A stretch of 5,972 nt of DNA, taken from Bifidobacteriaceae bacterium (GTDB lineage Bacteria > Actinomycetota > Actinomycetes > Actinomycetales > WQXJ01). The stretch is taken from NCBI GenBank assembly GCA_031279575.1, contig JAITIG010000205.1:1-5972 (forward strand). The letters run 5' to 3'. Made by a program: the position numbers and the translations under genes. Under the pieces are notes generated by a model. It was not told the DNA's origin and made no database searches. It was given only the letters and a program-made list of their open reading frames with translations. Below are positions 1 through 5,972 of this stretch, in pieces; positions within the stretch are counted from its first letter, which is position 1; every line of letters begins with the position of its first letter.

Positions 1-1328
1 TTGGCGGCGGCGTCCGCCCGGGCCCGCTCGCGCTGGAGGCGCATCAAGCTCCGGAACGCCTCCTGGTCCACGCTCAAACCCTGCTCGCCGGCGATCTCCA
101 AGGTCAGGTCGATGGGGAAACCGTAGGTGTCGTGCAGTTGGAAGGCGTCGGCGCCGCTAAGCGCCTTGGCGCCAGCGCGCTTGGCCCCGGCGATGGCGCC
201 GTCCAAGATGGTCGAGCCGGCCTCCAGGGTGCGCAAGAAGGACTCCTCCTCGCTCGCCGCCGTGCCCAAGATGCGGGCCCAGTCCGCCTCCAGCTCCGGG
301 TAGGAGGCCTTCATGCAGTCCTTCGAGACCCCGAACAGCTCCGGGAAGACCGGCTCTTCGACACCCAGCAGGCGCATCGAGCGCACCACCCGGCGCAGCA
401 GGCGGCGCAGCACGTAGCCGCGGCCCTCGTTTGACGGGGTGACGCCATCGCCGATCAGCATCAGGCCGGAGCGGACGTGGTCCGCCACCACCCTGAAGCG
501 CACGTCCGCCTCGGCATCGGCCCCGTAAGAGCGCCGCGCCAACTCCTCCGCCCGGCGGATGACGGGCACCACCTCGTCGATCTCATAGAGGTTGGCGGCG
601 TCTTGGAGCAGGAAGGCGACCCGCTCCAAACCCATGCCGGTGTCGATGTTCTTCTGCTCCAACTCCCCCAGCAGCGGGTAGTCGGTCTTGGCGCCGCCCG
701 CGCCGCGCTCGAACTCCATGAACACCAGGTTCCAGATCTCCAAGAAGCGGTCCTCGTCGGCCACCGGGCCGCCGTCCCGGCCGAAGTCCGGCCCGCGGTC
801 GACGTAGATCTCCGAGCACGGCCCGGCCGGCCCCGGCTGGCCGGTGGACCAGAAGTTGTCCTTCTGGCCGCGGCGCTGGATGCGCGCCTCGGGCAAGCCG
901 GCCACGCGCCGCCACAAGGCGGCCGCCTCGTCGTCGTCGAGGTAGACGGTGACCCAGATCTGGTCCGGGTCAAACCCCAGGCAGCCGTCCGCCTGGGACC
1001 CGGTGACCAGCTCCCAGGCCAGCTCTATGGCCCCCCGCTTGAAGTAGTCGCCAAACGAGAAATTGCCGTTCATCTGGAAGAAGGTGGCGTGGCGGGTGGT
1101 CCGGCCGACCTCCTCGATATCCCCGGTGCGGAGGCACTTTTGGACCGAGGCGGCCCTCGGCCAGGGGGCCGGCACCTCCCCCAGCATGTAGGGGATGAAC
1201 GGCACCATGCCCGCCACCGTGAACAGCAGCGACGGGTCTTGGCTGATCAGCGAGGCGGACGGCACGCCAACGTGGCCGCGCTGCTCGAAGAAGTTGAGAA
1301 ACCGCCGCCGGATCTCGGATGTGCGCAT
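1..1328 (-). CDS. alaS: Alanyl-tRNA synthetase, N-terminal half (3' end cut by the window edge)
   Basis: This is a cytoplasmic class II aminoacyl-tRNA synthetase that activates alanine with ATP and charges tRNA-Ala. The reading frame is open from the ATG at 1328 to the window edge and gives 442 residues, against roughly 880-900 for a full protein. The class II catalytic core is present: a motif 1 region around residues 30-50, motif 2 as [19 protein letters not shown] (79-97), and motif 3 as [11 protein letters not shown] (227-237). [10 protein letters not shown] (170-179) and [10 protein letters not shown] (197-206) are also typical. The tRNA-recognition part begins with VADHVRSG (281-288) and includes LHDTYGFP (398-405). 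The editing and C-Ala domains would lie beyond the window. The start is supported by AGGAG at 1340-1336, seven nt upstream, just after the stop of the preceding gene. No frameshift or missing motif was seen. Confidence 0.97.
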   Translation of the reverse strand, partial: MRTSEIRRRFLNFFEQRGHVGVPSASLISQDPSLLFTVAGMVPFIPYMLGEVPAPWPRAASVQKCLRTGDIEEVGRTTRHATFFQMNGNFSFGDYFKRGAIELAWELVTGSQADGCLGFDPDQIWVTVYLDDDEAAALWRRVAGLPEARIQRRGQKDNFWSTGQPGPAGPCSEIYVDRGPDFGRDGGPVADEDRFLEIWNLVFMEFERGAGGAKTDYPLLGELEQKNIDTGMGLERVAFLLQDAANLYEIDEVVPVIRRAEELARRSYGADAEADVRFRVVADHVRSGLMLIGDGVTPSNEGRGYVLRRLLRRVVRSMRLLGVEEPVFPELFGVSKDCMKASYPELEADWARILGTAASEEESFLRTLEAGSTILDGAIAGAKRAGAKALSGADAFQLHDTYGFPIDLTLEIAGEQGLSVDQEAFRSLMRLQRERARADAAA

Positions 1329-1340
1329 AGCTGATCTCCT

Positions 1341-1571
1341 CTACTCCAGCAGGGCCCGGCGCAGCTCCGCCTCGCGCTCGCGCGCGGCCGAGCGGACCTG
1401 GCCGGCGAAATCCCGGGCGGTCAGCACCGCCCAATCGACGCCGCGGGCCAAGCCCTGCGGCGAGAGCGCCTGGCTGGCGGCCAGCTTGGCCGCCTCGTAG
1501 CGCCGCCAGGCCGCCACCGCCAAAGCGGCGCCCAAGCCCACCCCCAGGGCCACCCACACCAGGCGGCGCAC
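1341..1571 (-). CDS. Small membrane-anchored DUF6167-like protein
   Basis: This is a 76-residue protein of unknown function. Residues 1-3 are Met-Arg-Arg, residues 4-22 form one hydrophobic helix (VWVALGVGLGAALAVAA), and the rest is charged and probably cytoplasmic. The C-terminal half (SPQGLARG, ARDFAGQVR, EREAELRRAL) matches what I recall of the actinobacterial DUF6167 family, small proteins usually encoded between a DUF948 gene and alaS. The family assignment is from memory and context. The start is GTG at 1571, directly after the TAG of the DUF948 gene with no bases between. GGAAGG at 1585-1580, inside the upstream gene, gives an 8-nt spacing and supports this start. The stop TAG is followed at once by the alaS ribosome binding site, so the three genes are probably translationally coupled. 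Confidence 0.85.
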   Translation of the reverse strand: MRRLVWVALGVGLGAALAVAAWRRYEAAKLAASQALSPQGLARGVDWAVLTARDFAGQVRSAAREREAELRRALLE

Positions 1572-1928
1572 CTAACGCGCCTTCCACATTTTGGCCGCGG
1601 TGGTGCGCACACCGTAGGTGAAGGCGGCCAGTTTGATCAGCGGCCCGCCCAGGGTGGCGGCGAACAGCGCCGTCAGGGCGGAGACGTTCTGGGACACGTC
1701 GGCGGCCGCGGTGGTGATGGTGTCCACCTTCTCCAACTGCGAGTTGGCCCCGGCCACGGTGTTGGCCGCCTGGTCCAAGATGGGCACCGTGTGGCCGGTC
1801 AAATCCCGCACCGACTTGGCCGCCTCGTCGAACACCCGCCCCAGTTTGACCACCGGCACGGCCAGCAGCGCCACCAGCGCCACAAACGCCAAAGCGGCCA
1901 CCAGCCCAGCGACATCGCCCACACCCAT
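1572..1928 (-). CDS. DUF948 family membrane-anchored protein
   Basis: This is a 118-residue protein of the DUF948 type, whose molecular role is not established. Residues 5-28 form an N-terminal membrane helix (DVAGLVAALAFVALVALLAV and following). The region after it, residues 30-90, is rich in Ala, Val, Thr and Gln with helical periodicity (FDEAAKSVRDL, LDQAANTV, NSQLEKVDTI, AADVSQNVSAL), as expected for a long amphipathic or coiled-coil segment. The tail ends GGPLIKLAAFTYGVRTTAAK, which is characteristic of actinobacterial members. The start is ATG at 1928, with a G-rich SD (GGGGG at 1939-1935) overlapping the rpsD stop codon. The gene sits 10 nt after rpsD and abuts the DUF6167-like gene. 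Related proteins are often annotated as general stress proteins, but nothing here shows a stress role. Confidence 0.88.
   Translation of the reverse strand: MGVGDVAGLVAALAFVALVALLAVPVVKLGRVFDEAAKSVRDLTGHTVPILDQAANTVAGANSQLEKVDTITTAAADVSQNVSALTALFAATLGGPLIKLAAFTYGVRTTAAKMWKAR
1580..1585 (-). promoter_or_regulatory. Ribosome binding site GGAAGG that fixes the GTG start of the DUF6167-like gene
   Basis: GGAAGG reads on the minus strand from 1585 to 1580, eight nt before the GTG at 1571. It lies within the last codons of the DUF948 gene, whose TAG stop touches the GTG. The arrangement implies that a ribosome finishing DUF948 can restart on the next frame. Confidence 0.65.
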
Positions 1929-1938
1929 AGCCGGCCCC

Positions 1939-2568
1939 CTACCTGGAGTAGTGCTCCACGACGAGCTGCACGTCGCAGATGACTGGCACCTCGGCCCGGG
2001 TGGGGCGGCGCACCAACTGGGCCCGCAGCCGCTCCAAGGTGACGTCGAGGTAGTCCGGAATCTGCCACACCTGCGCGTCGCGGTGGGCGCCGGCCGCCGC
2101 CACCTGGAAGGGCACCATCGGCTGGGATTTCGGTTTGATCATGATGACCTGGCCCGGCTTGACCCGGTAGCTGGGGCGGTCCACCAGCTGGCCGTCCACC
2201 AGCACGTGGCGGTGGACCACCACCTGGCGGGCCTGGAAGATGGTGCGGGCGAAGCCCGAGCGCAGCACCAGCGCGTCCAGGCGCATCTCCAGCAGCTCCA
2301 CCAGCGCCTCGCCGGTCAGCCCGGACTCCTTCTTGGCGGCCTGGAAGGCCCGCGCGATCTGCTTCTCGCGCAGGCCGTACTGGGCCCGCAGGCGCTGCTT
2401 CTCGCGCAGGCGGATGGCGTAGTCGGATTCGGTGCGCCGCCGCGTCTTGCCGTGCTCGCCGGGCGGGTAGGGGCGCTTGTCGAAGTATTTGACCGCCTTC
2501 GGGGTCAAAGCCAGGCCCAAGGCCCTGGATTCGCGCACCTGGCGGCGCGCGCGGCGAACTGATGTCAT
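1939..2568 (-). CDS. rpsD: 30S ribosomal protein S4, zinc-free type
   Basis: S4 is a primary 16S rRNA-binding protein that nucleates assembly of the 30S body and takes part in decoding fidelity. The product is 209 residues, the normal family length. The N-terminal ribosomal S4 domain (1-97) includes SRALGLALTPKAVKYF (14-29), KRPYPPGEHG (31-40) and EKQRLRAQYGLREKQ (56-70). It is followed by the S4 RNA-binding domain at about 98-160, with RLDALVLRSGFA, QARQVVVHRHVLVDG and RPSYRVKPGQ. The only cysteine is C198, so the N-terminal zinc knuckle of C+ S4 proteins is absent, as in many actinobacteria. The start is ATG at 2568, with AGGAGT at 2583-2578 nine nt upstream. rpsD leads its own operon here instead of sitting with rpsM-rpsK-rpoA. 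In Escherichia coli and Bacillus subtilis S4 represses its own mRNA; the structured leader upstream makes that worth testing here. Confidence 0.97.
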   Translation of the reverse strand: MTSVRRARRQVRESRALGLALTPKAVKYFDKRPYPPGEHGKTRRRTESDYAIRLREKQRLRAQYGLREKQIARAFQAAKKESGLTGEALVELLEMRLDALVLRSGFARTIFQARQVVVHRHVLVDGQLVDRPSYRVKPGQVIMIKPKSQPMVPFQVAAAGAHRDAQVWQIPDYLDVTLERLRAQLVRRPTRAEVPVICDVQLVVEHYSR

Positions 2569-2577
2569 CGCGTGGTC

Positions 2578-2583
2578 ACTCCT
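2578..2583 (-). promoter_or_regulatory. rpsD ribosome binding site AGGAGT
   Basis: AGGAGT reads on the minus strand from 2583 to 2578, nine nt before the rpsD ATG. Only one nt separates it from the small inverted repeat at 2585-2600, so pairing there could affect ribosome access. That effect is inferred. Confidence 0.75.
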
Positions 2584-2584
2584 G

Positions 2585-2671
2585 TTCGAGATCTGTCGAA
2601 GCGCGCGCGGCGCGGCGGCCGCGCGTGGGGCCGACCAGCCGGCTAAGGCCCCAGGGCGCCCAGGTGGGCGC
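2585..2671 (-). promoter_or_regulatory. Candidate structured 5' leader of rpsD with four consecutive inverted repeats
   Basis: On the minus strand this stretch can be read as a row of short perfect stems. They are 2671-2656 (GCGCCC/GGGCGC, loop ACCT), 2653-2626 (TGGGGCC/GGCCCCA, 14-nt loop), 2625-2604 (CGCGCGGC/GCCGCGCG, 6-nt loop) and 2600-2585 (TTCGA/TCGAA, 6-nt loop). The second and third abut exactly. The last stem stops just before the rpsD Shine-Dalgarno. No U-run follows any of them, so a leader structure is likelier than an intrinsic terminator. The very high GC content makes chance pairing easy and the fold has not been computed. A possible role is S4 autogenous control, by analogy with the E. 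coli alpha operon and B. subtilis rpsD. Confidence 0.35.
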
Positions 2672-2682
2672 GCCAGCCGCCC

Positions 2683-2691
2683 AGTTTACCA
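2683..2691 (-). promoter_or_regulatory. Candidate extended -10 promoter for the rpsD operon
   Basis: The minus strand reads TGGTAAACT from 2691 to 2683, that is an extended -10 TG followed one nt later by TAAACT, which fits the actinobacterial TAnnnT pattern. It is an AT-rich island in otherwise extremely GC-rich DNA and is the only such match between rbpA and rpsD. No TTGACA-like -35 is visible at the right distance, since that position falls within a GC-rich tandem repeat. If it is used, the rpsD leader would be about 105-110 nt long. Confidence 0.4.
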
Positions 2692-2695
2692 GCCC

Positions 2696-2731
2696 GCCGC
2701 CCCGCCCGCCGCCGCGCCCGCCGCCGCGCCC
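2696..2731 (-). repeat. 12-bp tandem repeat, three copies, in the rbpA-rpsD intergenic region
   Basis: Read on the minus strand, the unit GGGCGCGGCGGC occurs at 2731-2720 and 2719-2708 exactly, and at 2707-2696 with one mismatch (GGGCGGGGCGGC). A partial fourth copy (GGGC) continues into the candidate -10 region. It lies just upstream of TAAACT, where a -35 element would be. It may be simple GC-rich repeat DNA or a binding site; the sequence alone does not decide. Confidence 0.75.
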
Positions 2732-2752
2732 GGCCGGGTGGGTGATCGAGGC

Positions 2753-3106
2753 TCAGGCCGGGTCGGCCCGGCGGGCGCGCAGCGTGGCCAGGGCCTCGTC
2801 CAGCAATTGGGCGCCGTCGGCCGCGCTGCGGCGCTCCTTGACGTAAGCCAAGTGGGTCTTGTACGGCTCGTTGCGCGGCGGGGCCGGCGGGTCCAGCGGG
2901 TCGACCCCGGCCGGGAAGCCGCAACGGGGGCAATCCCAGGTCAACGGCACCGAGGTGCCCGGGTCGTCGACAAAACTGGGCCGCGTCTCATGCCCGTTGG
3001 CGCACCAATAGGACACCGTCACCCGGGGGGCGACTTCGCCCCGCTCTTCTTCGCCCATCGGGCCAGCGCCCACGCGCGACCCCCGAATGGCGCTACCGCC
3101 TGCCAT
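2753..3106 (-). CDS. rbpA: RNA polymerase-binding protein RbpA
   Basis: RbpA is an actinobacterial transcription factor that binds RNA polymerase and the housekeeping sigma factor and stabilises the open promoter complex. The product is 117 residues. The N-terminal segment IRGSRVGAGPMGE (7-19) is the family's RGSR/RGTR tail. The core carries a C-x3-H-x19-C-x2-C set (C35, H39, C59, C62), matching the zinc ligands of the Streptomyces coelicolor protein; the Mycobacterium tuberculosis form lacks zinc ligands. The basic linker and sigma-interaction domain are at about 78-117, with KTHLAYVKERRS (83-94). The ERR signature is kept, but the usual THWDML reads THLAYV. The start ATG at 3106 has GAGGGG at 3121-3116 nine nt upstream. 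The gene lies 33 nt after secG and is probably co-transcribed with the glycolytic genes. Confidence 0.92.
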   Translation of the reverse strand: MAGGSAIRGSRVGAGPMGEEERGEVAPRVTVSYWCANGHETRPSFVDDPGTSVPLTWDCPRCGFPAGVDPLDPPAPPRNEPYKTHLAYVKERRSAADGAQLLDEALATLRARRADPA

Positions 3107-3139
3107 GGCACCAAACCCCTCGCCGACTCAAAACACTGA

Positions 3140-3388
3140 CTAGCGTGTCACCTTGTGGATCCACGCCAGCAACAACACCGCGACGATCCAGACAATTCCC
3201 ACCACCACGGTGACCCGGTTGAGGTTCTTCTCGGCCACGCCGGAAGAGCCCAGGTTGGATGAGAAGCCGCCGCCGAACATATCGGACAGCCCGCCGCCCT
3301 TGCCCTTGTGCATCAGGATCAGCAGAATCAAAAAAGCGCTGGTGAGGACCAGGATGACTTGGAGGATGATCGATAGCGCGGTAGTCAC
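3140..3388 (-). CDS. secG: Protein-export membrane protein SecG
   Basis: SecG is the small auxiliary subunit of the SecYEG translocon and assists SecA-driven export across the cytoplasmic membrane. The product is 82 residues. It has two membrane helices (about 5-26 and 59-77) joined by a loop with the family signature HKGKGGGLSDMFGGG (27-41) and then SSGVAEKNLNRVTV (48-61). I chose GTG at 3388 because the first helix (TTALSIILQVILVL) begins right after it, as in other SecG proteins. There is no good Shine-Dalgarno, and an in-frame TTG at 3397 would add only three residues. The start lies 11 nt after the tpiA stop, so coupling to tpiA translation is likely. Longer readings of this frame would lie inside tpiA and are not credible. 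Confidence 0.93.
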   Translation of the reverse strand: MTTALSIILQVILVLTSAFLILLILMHKGKGGGLSDMFGGGFSSNLGSSGVAEKNLNRVTVVVGIVWIVAVLLLAWIHKVTR

Positions 3389-3399
3389 GGCGGCCAATC

Positions 3400-4185
<786 letters not shown>

Positions 4186-4189
4186 GCGC

Positions 4190-5386
4190 TCACGCCTCCA
4201 ATACAGCCAGCCCCGGGAGCGCCTTGCCCTCGAGGAGTTCCAGCGACGCCCCGCCGCCGGTTGAGATGTGGCCGAAGCCGGCCTCGGGCAAGCCCAGCAG
4301 GCGGACGGCGGCGGCCGAGTCGCCGCCGCCGACAATGCTGAAGCCGTCCGAGTCGACCATGGCCTGGGCCACCGCGCGGGTGCCGGCCGCGAAGAGCGGG
4401 AACTCGAAGACGCCCATCGGCCCGTTCCACACAATCGTCTTGGCCTGGGCGATGGCGCCGGCAAAGGCCCGGCGCGCCTGGGGGCCGATGTCCAGCCCCA
4501 TCCAGCCGTCCGGGATCTGCCCGGCCGGCACGTCGTAGTGGGCGGCGTCGGCGGCGAACTTGTCCGCCACCACGATGTCGCTGGGCAGCAGGATCTCCAC
4601 GCCGCGCTGGCGGGCCGCCTCCAGGTGGCCCTTGACCGCGTCGATCTGGTCCGCCTCCAGCAGCGAGGCCCCCACCGGGTGGCCCTGGGCCGCCAAGAAG
4701 GTGTAGACCATGCCGCCGCCAATCAGCAGCGCGTCCGCCTTGGCCAGCAGATTGCCGATGACGCCCAGCTTGTCGGAGACCTTCGAGCCGCCCAGCACCA
4801 CGGCGTAGGGCCGCGCCGGGTCGGTGGTGGCCCGGCCCAGCGCCTCGACCTCGAGCAGCACCAGGCCGCCGGCCGCGGCCGGCAAAAGCTGGGCGATGTC
4901 GTAGACCGAGGCCTGCTTGCGGTGGACCACGCCGAACCCGTCCGAGACGAAGGCGTCGCCCAACTCGGCCAATTGGAGCGCGAAGGCGCGGCGCGCGGCA
5001 TCGTCCTTCGACGTCTCGCCGGGGTTGAAGCGGACGTTCTCCAACACCACCACCTCGCCGTCGCCGGCCTCGGCCACCCGCTGGGCGGCGATCGGCCCGA
5101 CCGTGTCCTGGGCGAAGGCGACCGGCCGACCGAGCAGCTCGGCCAGGCGCGAAGCCACCGGCTGGAGCGAGTAGCGCGCCTCCGGGGCCCCCTTGGGGCG
5201 GCCCAGGTGGGCCATCACCACCACCCGGGCGCCCGCGCCGGCCAGGCGCTCGATGGTGGGCAGGGAGGCCCGGACGCGGCCGTCGTCGGTGATGCGCTGG
5301 CCGTCCAGCGGCACATTCAGGTCCGCCCGCACCAGCACCCGCCGGCCGCGCAGCGCCCCCAGGGACTCGATTGTCTTCAAAGCCAT
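4190..5386 (-). CDS. pgk: Phosphoglycerate kinase
   Basis: Phosphoglycerate kinase transfers the acyl phosphate of 1,3-bisphosphoglycerate to ADP, giving ATP and 3-phosphoglycerate. It is cytoplasmic and reversible. The product is 398 residues, the usual length. In the N-terminal, phosphoglycerate-binding domain are RADLNVP (20-26), HLGRPKG (60-66), ENVRF (116-120) and SDGFGVVHR (148-156). In the C-terminal, nucleotide-binding domain are GGSKVSDK (199-206), WNGPMGVFE (320-328), GGGDSAAA (353-360) and [16 protein letters not shown] (373-388). All expected motifs are intact. The start ATG at 5386 lies 25 nt after the gap stop; GGGAG at 5402-5398 is a rather distant ribosome binding site (11 nt). 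There is no promoter-like element in that gap, so pgk is read from the gap transcript. Confidence 0.98.
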   Translation of the reverse strand: MALKTIESLGALRGRRVLVRADLNVPLDGQRITDDGRVRASLPTIERLAGAGARVVVMAHLGRPKGAPEARYSLQPVASRLAELLGRPVAFAQDTVGPIAAQRVAEAGDGEVVVLENVRFNPGETSKDDAARRAFALQLAELGDAFVSDGFGVVHRKQASVYDIAQLLPAAAGGLVLLEVEALGRATTDPARPYAVVLGGSKVSDKLGVIGNLLAKADALLIGGGMVYTFLAAQGHPVGASLLEADQIDAVKGHLEAARQRGVEILLPSDIVVADKFAADAAHYDVPAGQIPDGWMGLDIGPQARRAFAGAIAQAKTIVWNGPMGVFEFPLFAAGTRAVAQAMVDSDGFSIVGGGDSAAAVRLLGLPEAGFGHISTGGGASLELLEGKALPGLAVLEA

Positions 5387-5411
5387 CTGCGTTCCAACTC
5401 CCGGCCGCGGT

Positions 5412-5972
<561 letters not shown>

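Larger units (their letters stand above)
2569..2752. other. Gene-free junction between the glycolytic operon and the rpsD operon
   Basis: This 184-nt stretch separates the rbpA stop from the rpsD start and is the longest non-coding gap in the window. It holds the tandem repeat, the candidate -10 element, the four inverted repeats and the rpsD ribosome binding site, each listed separately. No intrinsic terminator with a U-tract is visible for the upstream operon. Rho-dependent ending or read-through into rpsD are both possible. Confidence 0.8.

Noticed and set aside
477..1334. Plus-strand open frame of 285 codons opposite alaS
   Set aside because: It is antisense to the alaS catalytic core, which is unambiguous on the minus strand.
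970..1587. Minus-strand open frame of 205 codons overlapping alaS and the DUF6167-like gene
   Set aside because: It is an out-of-frame reading of both genes, Gly-, Arg- and Ala-rich, with no domain.
1618..2562. Plus-strand open frame of 314 codons across DUF948 and rpsD
   Set aside because: It spans two well-supported minus-strand genes and has a composition typical of antisense GC-rich frames.
2729..2738. Perfect palindrome CCCGGCCGGG just after the rbpA stop, considered as a terminator or operator
   Set aside because: It has no loop and no following U-run, and palindromes of this kind are expected by chance in such GC-rich DNA.
3107..3139. AT-richer patch between secG and rbpA, considered as a promoter
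   Set aside because: No TAnnnT element at a sensible distance from a -35 was found. The patch is short and contains the rbpA ribosome binding site.

Overview
This is a high-GC housekeeping segment from an actinobacterium (Actinomycetota). Every gene lies on the minus strand, so transcription runs from high to low coordinates. The evidence for the phylum is a cysteine-free S4 protein of actinobacterial type, RbpA (an RNA polymerase-binding protein confined to Actinobacteria), a DUF948/DUF6167 membrane-protein pair next to alaS, and the order gap-pgk-tpiA-secG. The RbpA sequence resembles, from memory, those of Micrococcales and relatives. That placement is an inference and no search was run.

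Block 1 (5972 to 2753, read right to left) is a glycolytic operon followed by two small genes: gap (5' part missing; the window edge falls just before the catalytic Cys motif), pgk, tpiA, secG and rbpA. Spacings are 25, 4, 11 and 33 nt. I see no convincing internal promoter, so this looks like one transcript. It covers glyceraldehyde-3-phosphate oxidation, the first substrate-level phosphorylation and triose isomerisation, and then encodes a Sec translocon subunit and an RNA polymerase/sigma cofactor.

Between the blocks (2752 to 2569) lie 184 nt without a gene. On the minus strand they hold, in order, a GC-rich 12-bp tandem repeat, a candidate extended -10 element (TGG-TAAACT), a series of four short inverted repeats and the rpsD ribosome binding site. 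I see no classical U-tract terminator.

Block 2 (2568 to 1) is rpsD, a DUF948 protein, a DUF6167 protein and alaS (3' half missing). Spacings are 10, 0 and 12 nt, each start has a recognisable Shine-Dalgarno sequence, and the block looks like one translation-centred operon.

I found no mobile element, CRISPR array, tRNA, rRNA or toxin-antitoxin system, and no evidence for an undescribed system. The best leads are the densely paired rpsD leader, the altered sigma-interaction segment of RbpA, the frequent TAG stop codons and the direct junction of two loci that lie far apart in some other actinobacteria.
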